A DNA stretch of 6,620 bases from Pedosphaera sp. (GTDB taxonomy: Bacteria > Verrucomicrobiota > Verrucomicrobiia > Limisphaerales > Pedosphaeraceae): positions 1-6,620 of the forward strand of contig JAQGOT010000365.1 in assembly GCA_028293465.1 (NCBI GenBank). Reading direction: 5' to 3'. Below are positions 1 through 5,755 of this stretch, piece by piece. A program made the position numbers and the translations under genes. Each line of letters starts with the position of its first letter. The stretch's first letter is position 1. Below the pieces are notes generated by a model, which was not told the DNA's origin, ran no database searches, and worked only from the letters and a program-made list of their open reading frames with translations.

Positions 1-18
1 AACGCCGACTTTGAGCAT
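1..18 (-). CDS. possible 5' end of the next minus-strand gene (six codons only)
   Basis: An ATG at 16-18 on the minus strand opens the frame M-L-K-V-G-V up to the window edge. That start is typical of Rossmann-fold dehydrogenases such as Gfo/Idh-type oxidoreductases, and it lies 112 bases after the stop of the large gene at 131-2455. There is no clear Shine-Dalgarno sequence before it. Six codons cannot identify a gene, so this is only a pointer to what may lie beyond the edge. Confidence 0.15.
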
Positions 19-92
19 TCGTTATTTCTGCGTTCGTGAAGGATGGAAGCCCATGCCTTCTTCGACGCCAACGTGGTTCATCACCGGAGCCT

Positions 93-130
93 GCCGATGA
101 TCCCGACGGGGCACCGTCTCCCGCATCGGC
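93..130 (-). terminator. two-part stem-loop directly after the large gene, weak terminator candidate
   Basis: Immediately after the TGA at 131-133 the minus strand can fold with an outer stem GCCGAT/ATCGGC (125-130 with 93-98) and an inner stem GACGG/CCGTC with a 4-base loop. There is no T tract after it, so it is not a standard intrinsic terminator. It could protect a 3' end or assist factor-dependent termination, or be chance in GC-rich sequence. Confidence 0.25.
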
Positions 131-2455
131 TCAGGGACCCTTCTGCGTCTGGGAGCGTCCGGAATCGGGCAGGGTGACTTGGAAGACGCTGCGCAGTGAA
201 TCACCCGTGTATTTGTGGCCCTGGTCGTCTTTTCCATCCCAATCCACGTTGATCACGCCGTTGGAGGTGGTGCCGGTGAAGGTGCGGATATGCTCTTCGG
301 CCGGGGACTTGAGTTCGATGGTGTAAATCCCGTTGGTCTCAGGGAGTTTGGCGTAAAGAATCCCTCCGTTGGAACCAAACTCGGCGTAGAAAGGATCGAA
401 TTGGCAAATGTTGGTGGATAAAAAGGGCACAACCGGACCTTTGACTTCGAAGGTGTTCGGGGGCTTCGCCCAGCCGCGGAGTTGAGCCTGAACCGCATGC
501 TGGCCGGGCGGGTCGTAGGTGTTGTTCCAGACCAGCAAACAGTTGCCGTTGGTGGCGCGCTCGCAGTCTTGCAGTTCACCGCCCCGGCGAGTTGAACCTT
601 TCTCCGACCCGACATCCACCAGCAGATGCAGGTCGCCGAGGTTGGTCACAACATCGTAGCTGATGGGCAATTCAAAAGTGGCGAGATTTGGCTCTGCTCC
701 GGTGATGATTTGTTTGACGGTCAGCAGTTCGTCCAAGGTGAGCGGAGTTTTTCCCGATACCTTTTCATTCCGGAGAACTTTGCTGAGCGGCTGGCCTTGA
801 TACATTGGTTCCTTGGAACCGGTTCCAGAAGATGGCCGCGCGGATTGCCTAGCTTGCTCCCCGGCCAGAAGCTTTTGGACCGTGGCTTGCCGCAAAGCTT
901 CCGCACGTCGGTCGTCGATCGCCTGATACTCCTCTTGGGCCGTCTTTCTAAATTTGGCCAGCCTCGCTTTGTCCGCCGCCCACCACTCAATCTCGGCGGC
1001 CGAGGCCGGACGCGGCCAGACCAGATCGGTTCCCTGCGCGACACCAAACCTACCTTGGTAAGGCATCCCTGGCTCCCAAGCCGGCGGCATTTGTCCTCCG
1101 TTATCAGTGCCATCAAGTCCGATTGAATACAGAACGAAATGGCCGTCCTCCGCGAGATGGTAACGCAGAGGCTTGCCATCCATAAAATCGATAGGTGTCG
1201 CTTGGAGCAGTTCGGGCAAAAGCTCCGGCAGCGCCTTGGGATAGGAACCGTGCCGGTTGCGGAACCGCTCCAGCGCAATGGCGGTGATGACAAGCCGGCG
1301 TCGGGTTTCGGCCTCTGCGGCCCGGGCGAGCAATCCTTGCCCTTGCGCTTGCCAACCTAAAGACATGGTTTTCAGATTGAGGATCGCCTGCATGGCTGAG
1401 TGGTGCTTGGATTGGAAGAGCACCCGGTTGGTGACTCCCGGCAGCGGGCGCATTTCCACCCAGGTCGAGCTTTGCACCGCCCGCCGAAGTTCGGCTTCAC
1501 GGTCCCGATAATGAAGCAACAAGTTCTTTTCGTCCTCATAGGTTCCGTGCTGGCGATAGCGGAATTTTTGCCAGGATTCAGTCAGACCGGCCCAGGCATA
1601 ACGGGGGGAATGGAGCATCTCCTTGGCGCTGATGCCGGGGCTCGGCGGTTGCAGGCGCTCCAATTGGCACATCGCCACCATGCTGGCGCGGTTGAACGCC
1701 GCAGTCTCCGGCAGGCTTTTGAGGAACTCAACCGATTCCCACTCATGTTGCAATTCGGCGAGCCGTTCATCCCTCCAGCCGTCCGCTTGAAGTGCCTGCC
1801 AGGTGGCATCAAACGCGATCGCCGCACACGCCAAGCGAACGAGGTGAGAGACTTCGATGGATTCGGGTTCCCAGGCCGTCACCAGCCGGGTTGATGCCAG
1901 AAGGTTCGTCCAGGCGGCATCTTTATGTCCGTCGTGAAGTTCAAGGATGGCCCGGCGGCCGAGGGTTTGGACGAGATTTTTGACCGTCGCCAGGTGCGGC
2001 AGCAAGATGGCGCTGCCCGCACTCGCATTCAGATCGAAACGGATCGGACCGGAAAGGGCCGCCTGGCACGCAGCATCCAGTGCCGAACGGTTTTGATTAA
2101 AGGCCTGACGCTGCACAGGCCATAGATCCGCTCCGGAGGAATCCGCCAACGTCTCCTGTTTCCAGACCACGAGCGCAGCGTCCGACCTCACCGGGGCCAT
2201 GAGTTCGAGAGTCTCCCGAAAGGGCGCGGAGGAGAGGGTTCGCTGGAGGGTGGTGAGGGCGGCGGCACAGTCGCGCAACTCTGCGGACGTCGAAAAATTA
2301 AATTCGCTGAGCTCAACCTTGTAGCCTTGCTCACGCAAGGTGCGCCGGGTTTCCTCCACGGCTTTCTGTTCGCTGCCACCGCGACGCAGCAGCAGAAAAG
2401 CGCTGATGGCGACCGCCGTTGCCAATCCCAGCAGGATTGTCCAGCGCATTTTCAT
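131..2455 (-). CDS. large membrane-anchored or exported protein with pseudopilin-like segment and FlgD-like C-terminal domain
   Basis: A 774-residue protein of unknown function. Residues 5-23 form one hydrophobic segment followed by two arginines, fitting a signal anchor or uncleaved signal, so the rest is probably outside the cytoplasm. Residues 30-380 look mainly helical. Residues 386-454 resemble the mature part of type II secretion pseudopilins and related PVC-group proteins: a helix ending in ERFRNRHGSYP, then DFMDGKPLRY and VLYSIGLDGTDNGG. Residues about 480-540 are a charged helical linker. Residues about 640-770 resemble the beta-sandwich of FlgD-type extracellular proteins (NGIYTIELKSP, then TSNGVINVDWDGKDDQG). 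The ATG at 2455 is favoured because GGAGG lies 10 bases upstream; a second ATG two codons later would have a 16-base spacing. It has its own promoter and is probably monocistronic. The domain resemblances are recognition by eye; no function is assigned. Confidence 0.9.
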   Translation of the reverse strand: MKMRWTILLGLATAVAISAFLLLRRGGSEQKAVEETRRTLREQGYKVELSEFNFSTSAELRDCAAALTTLQRTLSSAPFRETLELMAPVRSDAALVVWKQETLADSSGADLWPVQRQAFNQNRSALDAACQAALSGPIRFDLNASAGSAILLPHLATVKNLVQTLGRRAILELHDGHKDAAWTNLLASTRLVTAWEPESIEVSHLVRLACAAIAFDATWQALQADGWRDERLAELQHEWESVEFLKSLPETAAFNRASMVAMCQLERLQPPSPGISAKEMLHSPRYAWAGLTESWQKFRYRQHGTYEDEKNLLLHYRDREAELRRAVQSSTWVEMRPLPGVTNRVLFQSKHHSAMQAILNLKTMSLGWQAQGQGLLARAAEAETRRRLVITAIALERFRNRHGSYPKALPELLPELLQATPIDFMDGKPLRYHLAEDGHFVLYSIGLDGTDNGGQMPPAWEPGMPYQGRFGVAQGTDLVWPRPASAAEIEWWAADKARLAKFRKTAQEEYQAIDDRRAEALRQATVQKLLAGEQARQSARPSSGTGSKEPMYQGQPLSKVLRNEKVSGKTPLTLDELLTVKQIITGAEPNLATFELPISYDVVTNLGDLHLLVDVGSEKGSTRRGGELQDCERATNGNCLLVWNNTYDPPGQHAVQAQLRGWAKPPNTFEVKGPVVPFLSTNICQFDPFYAEFGSNGGILYAKLPETNGIYTIELKSPAEEHIRTFTGTTSNGVINVDWDGKDDQGHKYTGDSLRSVFQVTLPDSGRSQTQKGP

Positions 2456-2465
2456 GATTCTTGGA

Positions 2466-2470
2466 CCTCC
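2466..2470 (-). promoter_or_regulatory. Shine-Dalgarno site of the 774-residue protein gene
   Basis: GGAGG on the minus strand, 10 bases before the ATG at 2453-2455. It decides between two nearby ATG codons in favour of the first. It is the only textbook Shine-Dalgarno sequence in the window; the other genes start without one. Confidence 0.75.
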
Positions 2471-2484
2471 ATCATCTGGCGCGC

Positions 2485-2514
2485 ATCATACAGGGGCGGA
2501 TTGGAAGGTTTCAA
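2485..2514 (-). promoter_or_regulatory. sigma70-type promoter of the 774-residue protein gene
   Basis: On the minus strand TTGAAA (2509-2514) is followed after 18 bases by TATGAT (2485-2490). Each hexamer matches the housekeeping consensus at five of six positions. Transcription would begin near 2478, giving a short leader of about 23 bases that contains the GGAGG site. A tandem 7-bp repeat lies 6 bases upstream of the -35 hexamer. Confidence 0.65.
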
Positions 2515-2520
2515 CGGGCA

Positions 2521-2534
2521 AATGACCAATGACC
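2521..2534. repeat. tandem 7-bp repeat AATGACC x2 upstream of a promoter
   Basis: Two perfect adjacent copies of AATGACC (2521-2527 and 2528-2534) sit just upstream of the minus-strand -35 hexamer at 2509-2514. They could be a binding site for an activator, or a remnant of a dispersed repeat. The repeat itself is certain; any function is inference. Confidence 0.5.
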
Positions 2535-2620
2535 GAGGTCCAAGCGTCAAGGCGGAGGATCGGTGACGGGTTTGGGCGAACCGGACTGTTGCTGGCTAAA
2601 ACTGGTGCCGCTCCCTACCA

Positions 2621-2648
2621 CTGGCACCCCGACGGACGCCCCTAGAAT
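2621..2648 (+). promoter_or_regulatory. weak plus-strand promoter candidate upstream of the orphan terminator
   Basis: CTGGCA (2621-2626), 16 bases, TAGAAT (2643-2648). The -10 matches at five of six positions and the -35 at four of six. A start near 2655 would give an RNA of about 125 nt ending at the intrinsic terminator at 2742-2778. This is one of the few readings that explains that terminator, but the hexamers alone are weak evidence. Confidence 0.25.
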
Positions 2649-2741
2649 TAATGGTTCCGTGGGGATGCCTGAAAACCGATTCCTCGCAATGCACAGTCCG
2701 ATGCACCGTTAATTCCGAAAGTGTGCGCAAGGCACGAACAC

Positions 2742-2778
2742 GCCCCGGCTCAATTGAATAAGTCGGGGCTTTTGTTTT
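2742..2778 (+). terminator. intrinsic terminator on the plus strand with no annotated gene upstream
   Basis: A 9-bp stem, GCCCCGGCT (2742-2750) with AGTCGGGGC (2761-2769) including one G-T wobble, has a 10-base loop and is followed by TTTTGTTTT. The T tract is on the plus strand only; on the minus strand the hairpin is followed by GTGTTCGTGCC. The flanking genes are both on the minus strand, so it ends something not otherwise annotated. The rest of the 413-base gap 2456-2868 holds the promoter and repeat listed separately and a 6-bp hairpin GGTGCC/GGCACC near 2604-2627. Confidence 0.7.
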
Positions 2779-2846
2779 AAAGGCCCTTGGTTCGCTCTGG
2801 ATGGCTCGCCAGAAGGTCGGGCCAGGTTGGGGCGACAATACGCCTG

Positions 2847-2862
2847 CTCGCTGCGTTGCGAG
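2847..2862 (-). other. small hairpin after the response regulator stop
   Basis: CTCGC (2858-2862) pairs with GCGAG (2847-2851) around a 6-base loop, 6 bases after the TGA at 2869-2871. No T tract follows, so it is at most a 3'-end stabilising structure. Confidence 0.25.
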
Positions 2863-2868
2863 TCTGAG

Positions 2869-3291
2869 TCACGGCTTGCGAAATGTCCAATATCCCTTAA
2901 AGCCTTTGGTCAAATTGGCAACGTCCTCCTCCTTGATAGGCTTGGTCAAAAAAGAATGCGCCCCCAGTACGTAAGCGCGGTTGACCTGTCCGATTTCGTG
3001 GTAGCCGGTGATAACCAAAGTCAGCATCCCGTTCAAATTTGGCTGGTGGCTCACCCATTCCAGCACATCAAACCCGCTCGCTCCCGCCAATTTGAGATCA
3101 ACCAACAGGACCGACGGCACCGGAAACTTGTCGCGGTTGGCATAGGCCCCCACTCCCTTCAGGTAGCAAATAGCTTCATCCCCGTTTTTGACGGTGATGA
3201 TCGGGTTAATAACGCCCGCTTTTTGAAAGACACCTTGGAGAAATCGCGCATCGTCTTCGGAGTCTTCGACCTGCAAAATTGGCTTTGTCAT
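2869..3291 (-). CDS. stand-alone receiver-domain response regulator (CheY/Rcp1-like)
   Basis: A 140-residue single-domain response regulator with no output domain. Visible hallmarks are the acidic pair E9-D10 (ILQVED), the phosphoacceptor D65 in VLLVDLKLAG, the conserved T95 in LVITGYH, the aromatic switch position F114 and the invariant K117-P118 in SFLTKP. The insert around residues 45-58 between the second helix and third strand is typical of the Rcp1-like group of single-domain regulators that signal by protein contact. No histidine kinase is in the window, so its partner is unknown. The ATG at 3291 fits the receiver start exactly, five residues before the first strand, but no Shine-Dalgarno sequence precedes it. 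A nested palindrome lies 12 to 69 bases upstream. The next minus-strand gene is more than 400 bases away, so it appears to be a single-gene unit. Confidence 0.92.
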   Translation of the reverse strand: MTKPILQVEDSEDDARFLQGVFQKAGVINPIITVKNGDEAICYLKGVGAYANRDKFPVPSVLLVDLKLAGASGFDVLEWVSHQPNLNGMLTLVITGYHEIGQVNRAYVLGAHSFLTKPIKEEDVANLTKGFKGYWTFRKP

Positions 3292-3303
3292 GTGGTTTAC
3301 AGC

Positions 3304-3360
3304 GTAAGCGTGTCAACAATTTTCCACACACCTTATGGGGTGTTCACCCCATACGCTTAC
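3304..3360 (-). promoter_or_regulatory. nested inverted repeats in the leader of the response regulator gene
   Basis: An inner dyad TATGGGGTG-TT-CACCCCATA (3334-3353, 9-bp perfect arms) is enclosed with outer arms GTAAGCGT (3304-3311) and ACGCTTAC (3353-3360), also perfect. The outer arm nearest the gene ends 12 bases before the response regulator ATG. As DNA the inner dyad is a good operator candidate; as RNA the outer stem would hold the inner hairpin and lie next to the start codon. A 9-mer TTTTCCACA matching the relaxed DnaA-box pattern lies between the arms (3320-3328) but is single. No convincing promoter hexamers were found nearby. Confidence 0.4.
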
Positions 3361-3401
3361 AACTCTTTGACGCTGCGCTGCAAGCTTGCGTTCAAAACTG
3401 C

Positions 3402-3410
3402 TTCGTCCCC
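3402..3410. repeat. left 9-bp direct repeat flanking the candidate MITE
   Basis: TTCGTCCCC directly abuts the left terminal inverted repeat at 3411. An identical copy abuts the right one at 3594-3602. This is the expected footprint of a 9-bp target duplication. A third copy at 3522-3530 lies inside the element, which weakens that reading. Confidence 0.5.
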
Positions 3411-3593
3411 GGGCGCATCCCGACACTGCCCCCACTTTGCAAACCCTTGGGTTGCAATTTCGAGCAAACGACTATCCCGCAATTGTGATATCAGCGAGCA
3501 CGGACGGGGCTATTCGGTACCTTCGTCCCCCAATGCCAGATGGCCCTGCCGCGTCCCGGACGGTTTTATCGGGGGCGGTGTCGGGATGCGCCC
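3411..3593. mobile_element. candidate 183-bp MITE-like element with 23-bp terminal inverted repeats
   Basis: The left end 3411-3433, starting GGGCGCATCCCGACAC, is the reverse complement of the right end 3571-3593 at 22 of 23 positions. The inverted repeat ends exactly where identical 9-mers TTCGTCCCC begin on both sides. The interior has no credible reading frame and no transposase, so any movement would need a transposase supplied elsewhere. Inside are a hairpin TTGCAAACCC/GGGTTGCAA (3437-3457) and a third copy of CTTCGTCCCC (3521-3530). Elements with 9-bp duplications are known for several IS families, but these termini do not identify one for me. The alternative is a dispersed palindromic repeat that never moved as a transposon. 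Confidence 0.5.
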
Positions 3594-3602
3594 TTCGTCC
3601 CC
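3594..3602. repeat. right 9-bp direct repeat flanking the candidate MITE
   Basis: This is the second flanking copy of TTCGTCCCC, directly after the right terminal repeat. The following bases GGCGCAAAC resemble the start of the left terminal repeat (GGGCGCATC), so target and element end share some sequence. The stretch 3603-3773 beyond it shows no gene, hairpin or repeat that I can support. Confidence 0.5.
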
Positions 3603-3773
3603 GGCGCAAACACAAGCAGGTAAACCCAGAAGCAGCCGACAGGCTTGTGCAAAGATGGAATCACCGCCCGCCATACGCTTCCGAATGCTTCAGGTGTCCG
3701 AGTGTCAGAGGTTTCCAGTGCGGGTTGATGCATTTGCAACTTGCGCGCGGACGATGGTGCAACCAGTGGCCGT

Positions 3774-3953
3774 TTACGGCTTCGGAGCGCGGACTTTGAG
3801 GGTGATTTCTGCGACACGCTTGCCGTGGGCTTGGGCCAATTGCAGGTCTTCGGGTTTGGGTTGGAGTTCGCCGCGGGGGTCGGCGATGAGCGATAGATGC
3901 TAACCCTCCAACTGCTACTCGAAGCGTCCAGCGCGTGAAACAAGATTGGCCAT
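3774..3953 (-). pseudogene. decayed gene remnant with two in-frame stops, C-terminus possibly of a flavodoxin-like oxidoreductase
   Basis: In one minus-strand frame, an ATG at 3951-3953 opens MANLVSRAGRFE, stops at 3915-3917, has four more codons, stops again at 3900-3902, then reads 41 residues to a TAA at 3774-3776. The last part has the look of a real protein end: IADPRGELQPKPEDLQ, then AQAHGKRVAEITLKVR. An acidic loop followed by an amphipathic helix A..hGkrVAEi..K is seen at the end of WrbA-like and related flavin reductases, which is the basis for the tentative family. Codon composition is also like that of a coding region. The overlapping 141-codon frame (3566-3991) runs across this segment and part of the candidate MITE and is not protein-like. 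Confidence is fair for a remnant and low for its family. Confidence 0.4.
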
Positions 3954-3974
3954 GGTCGGCTCGTGTTTTGGTTG

Positions 3975-4105
3975 AGTGAAATAAGAACCAATTGATTCAG
4001 ATCTTATTTTAATTACGTGGGGCAATTTAAAATACGATGGCGTTAATTTTGTTTTATTTTGCTTTTGTATTATTCAGTTTACCAGCGATTGGCAAATAAG
4101 TGCTC
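3975..4105. other. AT-rich island between pyrB and the gene remnant
   Basis: Counted over 4001-4080 the GC content is 20 of 80 bases (25 %), in a window that is otherwise clearly GC-rich. It contains four TTTT runs spaced about 5 bases apart (4047-4066). No reading frame, RNA gene or convincing promoter pair is visible. It may be the old control region of the remnant gene downstream, a curved or easily melted segment, or foreign DNA. Confidence 0.5.
3979..4009. repeat. 8-bp inverted repeat in the AT-rich zone
   Basis: AAATAAGA (3979-3986) and TCTTATTT (4002-4009) are perfect inverted copies separated by 15 bases. The stem would be AT-only apart from one G-C pair, too weak for a terminator. 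It could be a protein-binding dyad upstream of the remnant gene. Confidence 0.3.
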
Positions 4106-4154
4106 GTTTTCCGGGTGCTGGGTGAGCGTCGGAGGGGAAGCGTTAGAGTCTCGT

Positions 4155-4182
4155 GACCTCGCCTCCTACGAGGGGGAGGTGG
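4155..4182 (-). terminator. imperfect hairpin downstream of pyrB, weak terminator candidate
   Basis: On the minus strand ACCTC-CC-CCTC-GTAG-GAGG-C-GAGGT can fold into a 9-bp interrupted stem about 20 bases after the pyrB stop. It is followed by CACGAGACTC, not by a T tract, so intrinsic termination is unlikely to be efficient. It is the only structure near the end of the pyr transcript. Confidence 0.3.
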
Positions 4183-4201
4183 TTCAGCGGCCGCGCGGGG
4201 T

Positions 4202-5146
4202 TTAGGTGGCGGCGACTTCCTGGGGGCCTTTGCCGCCGTTGACGAGGAAGAGGACGGCCATGCGGACGGCGAGGCCGTTGGTGACTTGCTCGAGGATGAC
4301 GGAGCGGCCGCAGTCGGCGATTTCGCTGTCGATCTCGACGCCGCGGTTGATGGGGCCGGGATGCATGATGAGGGCGTCGGGCTTGGTGAGGGCGAGTCGC
4401 TGCTTGGTCAGACCGAACAGGCTGGCATATTCGCCGAGGCTGGGGAACATGGTCTTGCGCTGACGTTCGTGCTGGATGCGGAGGAGGTTGATGATGTCGG
4501 CGTCGGCGATGGCCTCCTCGACATTGTAGGTGACGCGGCAGCCCATTTGTTCGAAGACTTTGGGGACGAGCGTGGAGGGGCCGCAGAGGGTGACGTGCGC
4601 CCCGAGTTTCAACAGGGCCCAGATGTTGGAGCGGGCGACGCGGCTGTAAAGGATGTCGCCGAGGATGGTGACGTTGAGCCCGGCGATCTTGCCCTTCTTT
4701 TCCAGGATGGTGAAGGTGTCGAGCAGGGCCTGGGTGGGATGCTCGTGGGCGCCGTCGCCGGCGTTGACGACGCTGGCGTTGAGGAAGCGGGAAAGGAAAT
4801 GGGGCGCGCCGGTGGCGCTGTGGCGGATGATGATGATGTCGGCGTTGAGGGCTTCGAGATTGCGGGCGGTGTCCTTGAGGGTCTCGCCCTTTTTGAGCGA
4901 GGAGGCCTCGGCGGTGAAATTGATGACGTCGGCGGTGAGGCGCTGGGCGGCAAGCTCGAAGCTGATGCGGGTGCGGGTGGAGGGTTCGATGAAAAGATTG
5001 ACGACGGTTTTGCCGCGGAGGGCGGGGACCTTCTTGATGGCGCGCGCGCCGACGGCCTTGAAGGCGCGGGCGGTGTCGAGCACGGTGATGATCTCTTCCG
5101 CCGTGAGCGATTCGATGTCGAGGAGATGTTTGCGTTTCCAGCTCAT
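4202..5146 (-). CDS. pyrB: aspartate carbamoyltransferase catalytic subunit
   Basis: A 314-residue enzyme, the usual length for the catalytic chain. It condenses carbamoyl phosphate with L-aspartate to carbamoyl aspartate, the first committed step of UMP synthesis, in the cytoplasm. Carbamoyl-phosphate site: E54-P-S-T-R-T-R60 followed by SFE, the SLKKGET loop (83-89, contributed to the neighbouring subunit in the trimer), R108 and H136-P-T-Q139. Aspartate side: GDILYSRVARSN (163-174), LLRIQHERQ (221-229) and MHPGPINRGVEI (261-272). All key residues are present. The ATG at 5146 is chosen because it gives the family-like N-terminus and follows the pyrR stop by only 7 bases; the frame stays open much further upstream but that part overlaps pyrR out of frame. 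No Shine-Dalgarno sequence is visible, which suggests translational coupling to pyrR. No pyrI or pyrC follows it. Confidence 0.97.
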   Translation of the reverse strand: MSWKRKHLLDIESLTAEEIITVLDTARAFKAVGARAIKKVPALRGKTVVNLFIEPSTRTRISFELAAQRLTADVINFTAEASSLKKGETLKDTARNLEALNADIIIIRHSATGAPHFLSRFLNASVVNAGDGAHEHPTQALLDTFTILEKKGKIAGLNVTILGDILYSRVARSNIWALLKLGAHVTLCGPSTLVPKVFEQMGCRVTYNVEEAIADADIINLLRIQHERQRKTMFPSLGEYASLFGLTKQRLALTKPDALIMHPGPINRGVEIDSEIADCGRSVILEQVTNGLAVRMAVLFLVNGGKGPQEVAAT

Positions 5147-5153
5147 GGATGGT

Positions 5154-5690
5154 TCAGGGTTTTTCGAGGTGGACGGCATCCTCATCGGAGCCGGCTTCGG
5201 TGAGGCGCACGCGGATGTTTTCGGCGGTGGCGGTGGGGACGTTCTTGCCGACGAAATCGGCCTTGATGGGCAGTTCGCGGTGGCCGCGGTCGATGAGGAC
5301 GGCGAGTTGAATGCGCTGCGGGCGGCCGAAATCATTGAGGGCGTCCATGGCGGCGCGAACGGTTCGGCCCCGGAACAGGACGTCGTCCACCAGCACGACG
5401 GTTTTGCCGGTGACATCGAAGGGAATGACGGTGGGATGGATGTTGGGGGTGAGATGCTGGTCGAGGTCGTCGCGGTGCATGCTGACATCGAGGCTGCCGA
5501 CGGGGACCGCATGGCTCCAGATCCCGGCCAGGATGACGCCGAGCCGTTGGGCAAGGATCACGCCGCCGCGTTGGATGCCGATGAGGACGGCGTCGGTGCT
5601 GGTTTCGTTGCGCTCGGCAATCTCGTGGGCGATGCGGGTCAGCGCACGATTGATGGCCGGGGCGTTCAGGATCAAAGTGGAGTCGGACAT
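5154..5690 (-). CDS. pyrR: bifunctional pyr operon attenuation regulator / uracil phosphoribosyltransferase
   Basis: A 178-residue PyrR, close to the usual length of about 180. It is a type I phosphoribosyltransferase fold that binds pyr leader RNA when charged with UMP or UTP and often has weak uracil phosphoribosyltransferase activity. The PRPP-binding signature VVLVDDVLFRGRT is at residues 98-110, preceded by LIGIQRGGVILAQRL (36-50) and by GSLDVSMHRDDL (65-76), which is a PyrR-type segment rather than that of Upp. The gene lies just after a leader holding a perfect PyrR-binding loop and a terminator, which supports a regulatory role here. It starts 65 bases after the leader terminator, without a visible Shine-Dalgarno sequence, and is followed after 7 bases by pyrB. 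The ATG at 5690 gives the normal family N-terminus. Confidence 0.96.
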   Translation of the reverse strand: MSDSTLILNAPAINRALTRIAHEIAERNETSTDAVLIGIQRGGVILAQRLGVILAGIWSHAVPVGSLDVSMHRDDLDQHLTPNIHPTVIPFDVTGKTVVLVDDVLFRGRTVRAAMDALNDFGRPQRIQLAVLIDRGHRELPIKADFVGKNVPTATAENIRVRLTEAGSDEDAVHLEKP

Positions 5691-5755
5691 GGGAAGGATT
5701 CGGGAAATTCAAGGACAGAGGACAGCCGGCGGTCGGCGCGGGCCGGGCAGCGGGG

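Noticed and set aside
3320..3328. DnaA-box-like TTTTCCACA
   Set aside because: It is a single match with no cluster, no dnaA or dnaN nearby and no other origin features.
2827..3903. 358-codon plus-strand frame across the response regulator
   Set aside because: It overlaps the clear receiver-domain gene on the other strand and continues through the palindrome and the candidate MITE without protein-like composition.
3566..3991. 141-codon minus-strand frame
   Set aside because: It crosses the end of the candidate MITE and is out of frame with the more protein-like tail at 3774-3899; it is rich in Ser and Pro, without motifs.
4286..5203. 305-codon plus-strand frame opposite pyrB
   Set aside because: It is the mirror of pyrB in GC-rich sequence; its low-complexity Gly, Asp, Ala and Val composition and lack of motifs mark it as a shadow.
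5147..5554. N-terminal extension of pyrB to 5554
   Set aside because: The extra 136 codons overlap pyrR in another frame and are Ser/Pro/Thr-rich; the family N-terminus begins at the ATG at 5146.
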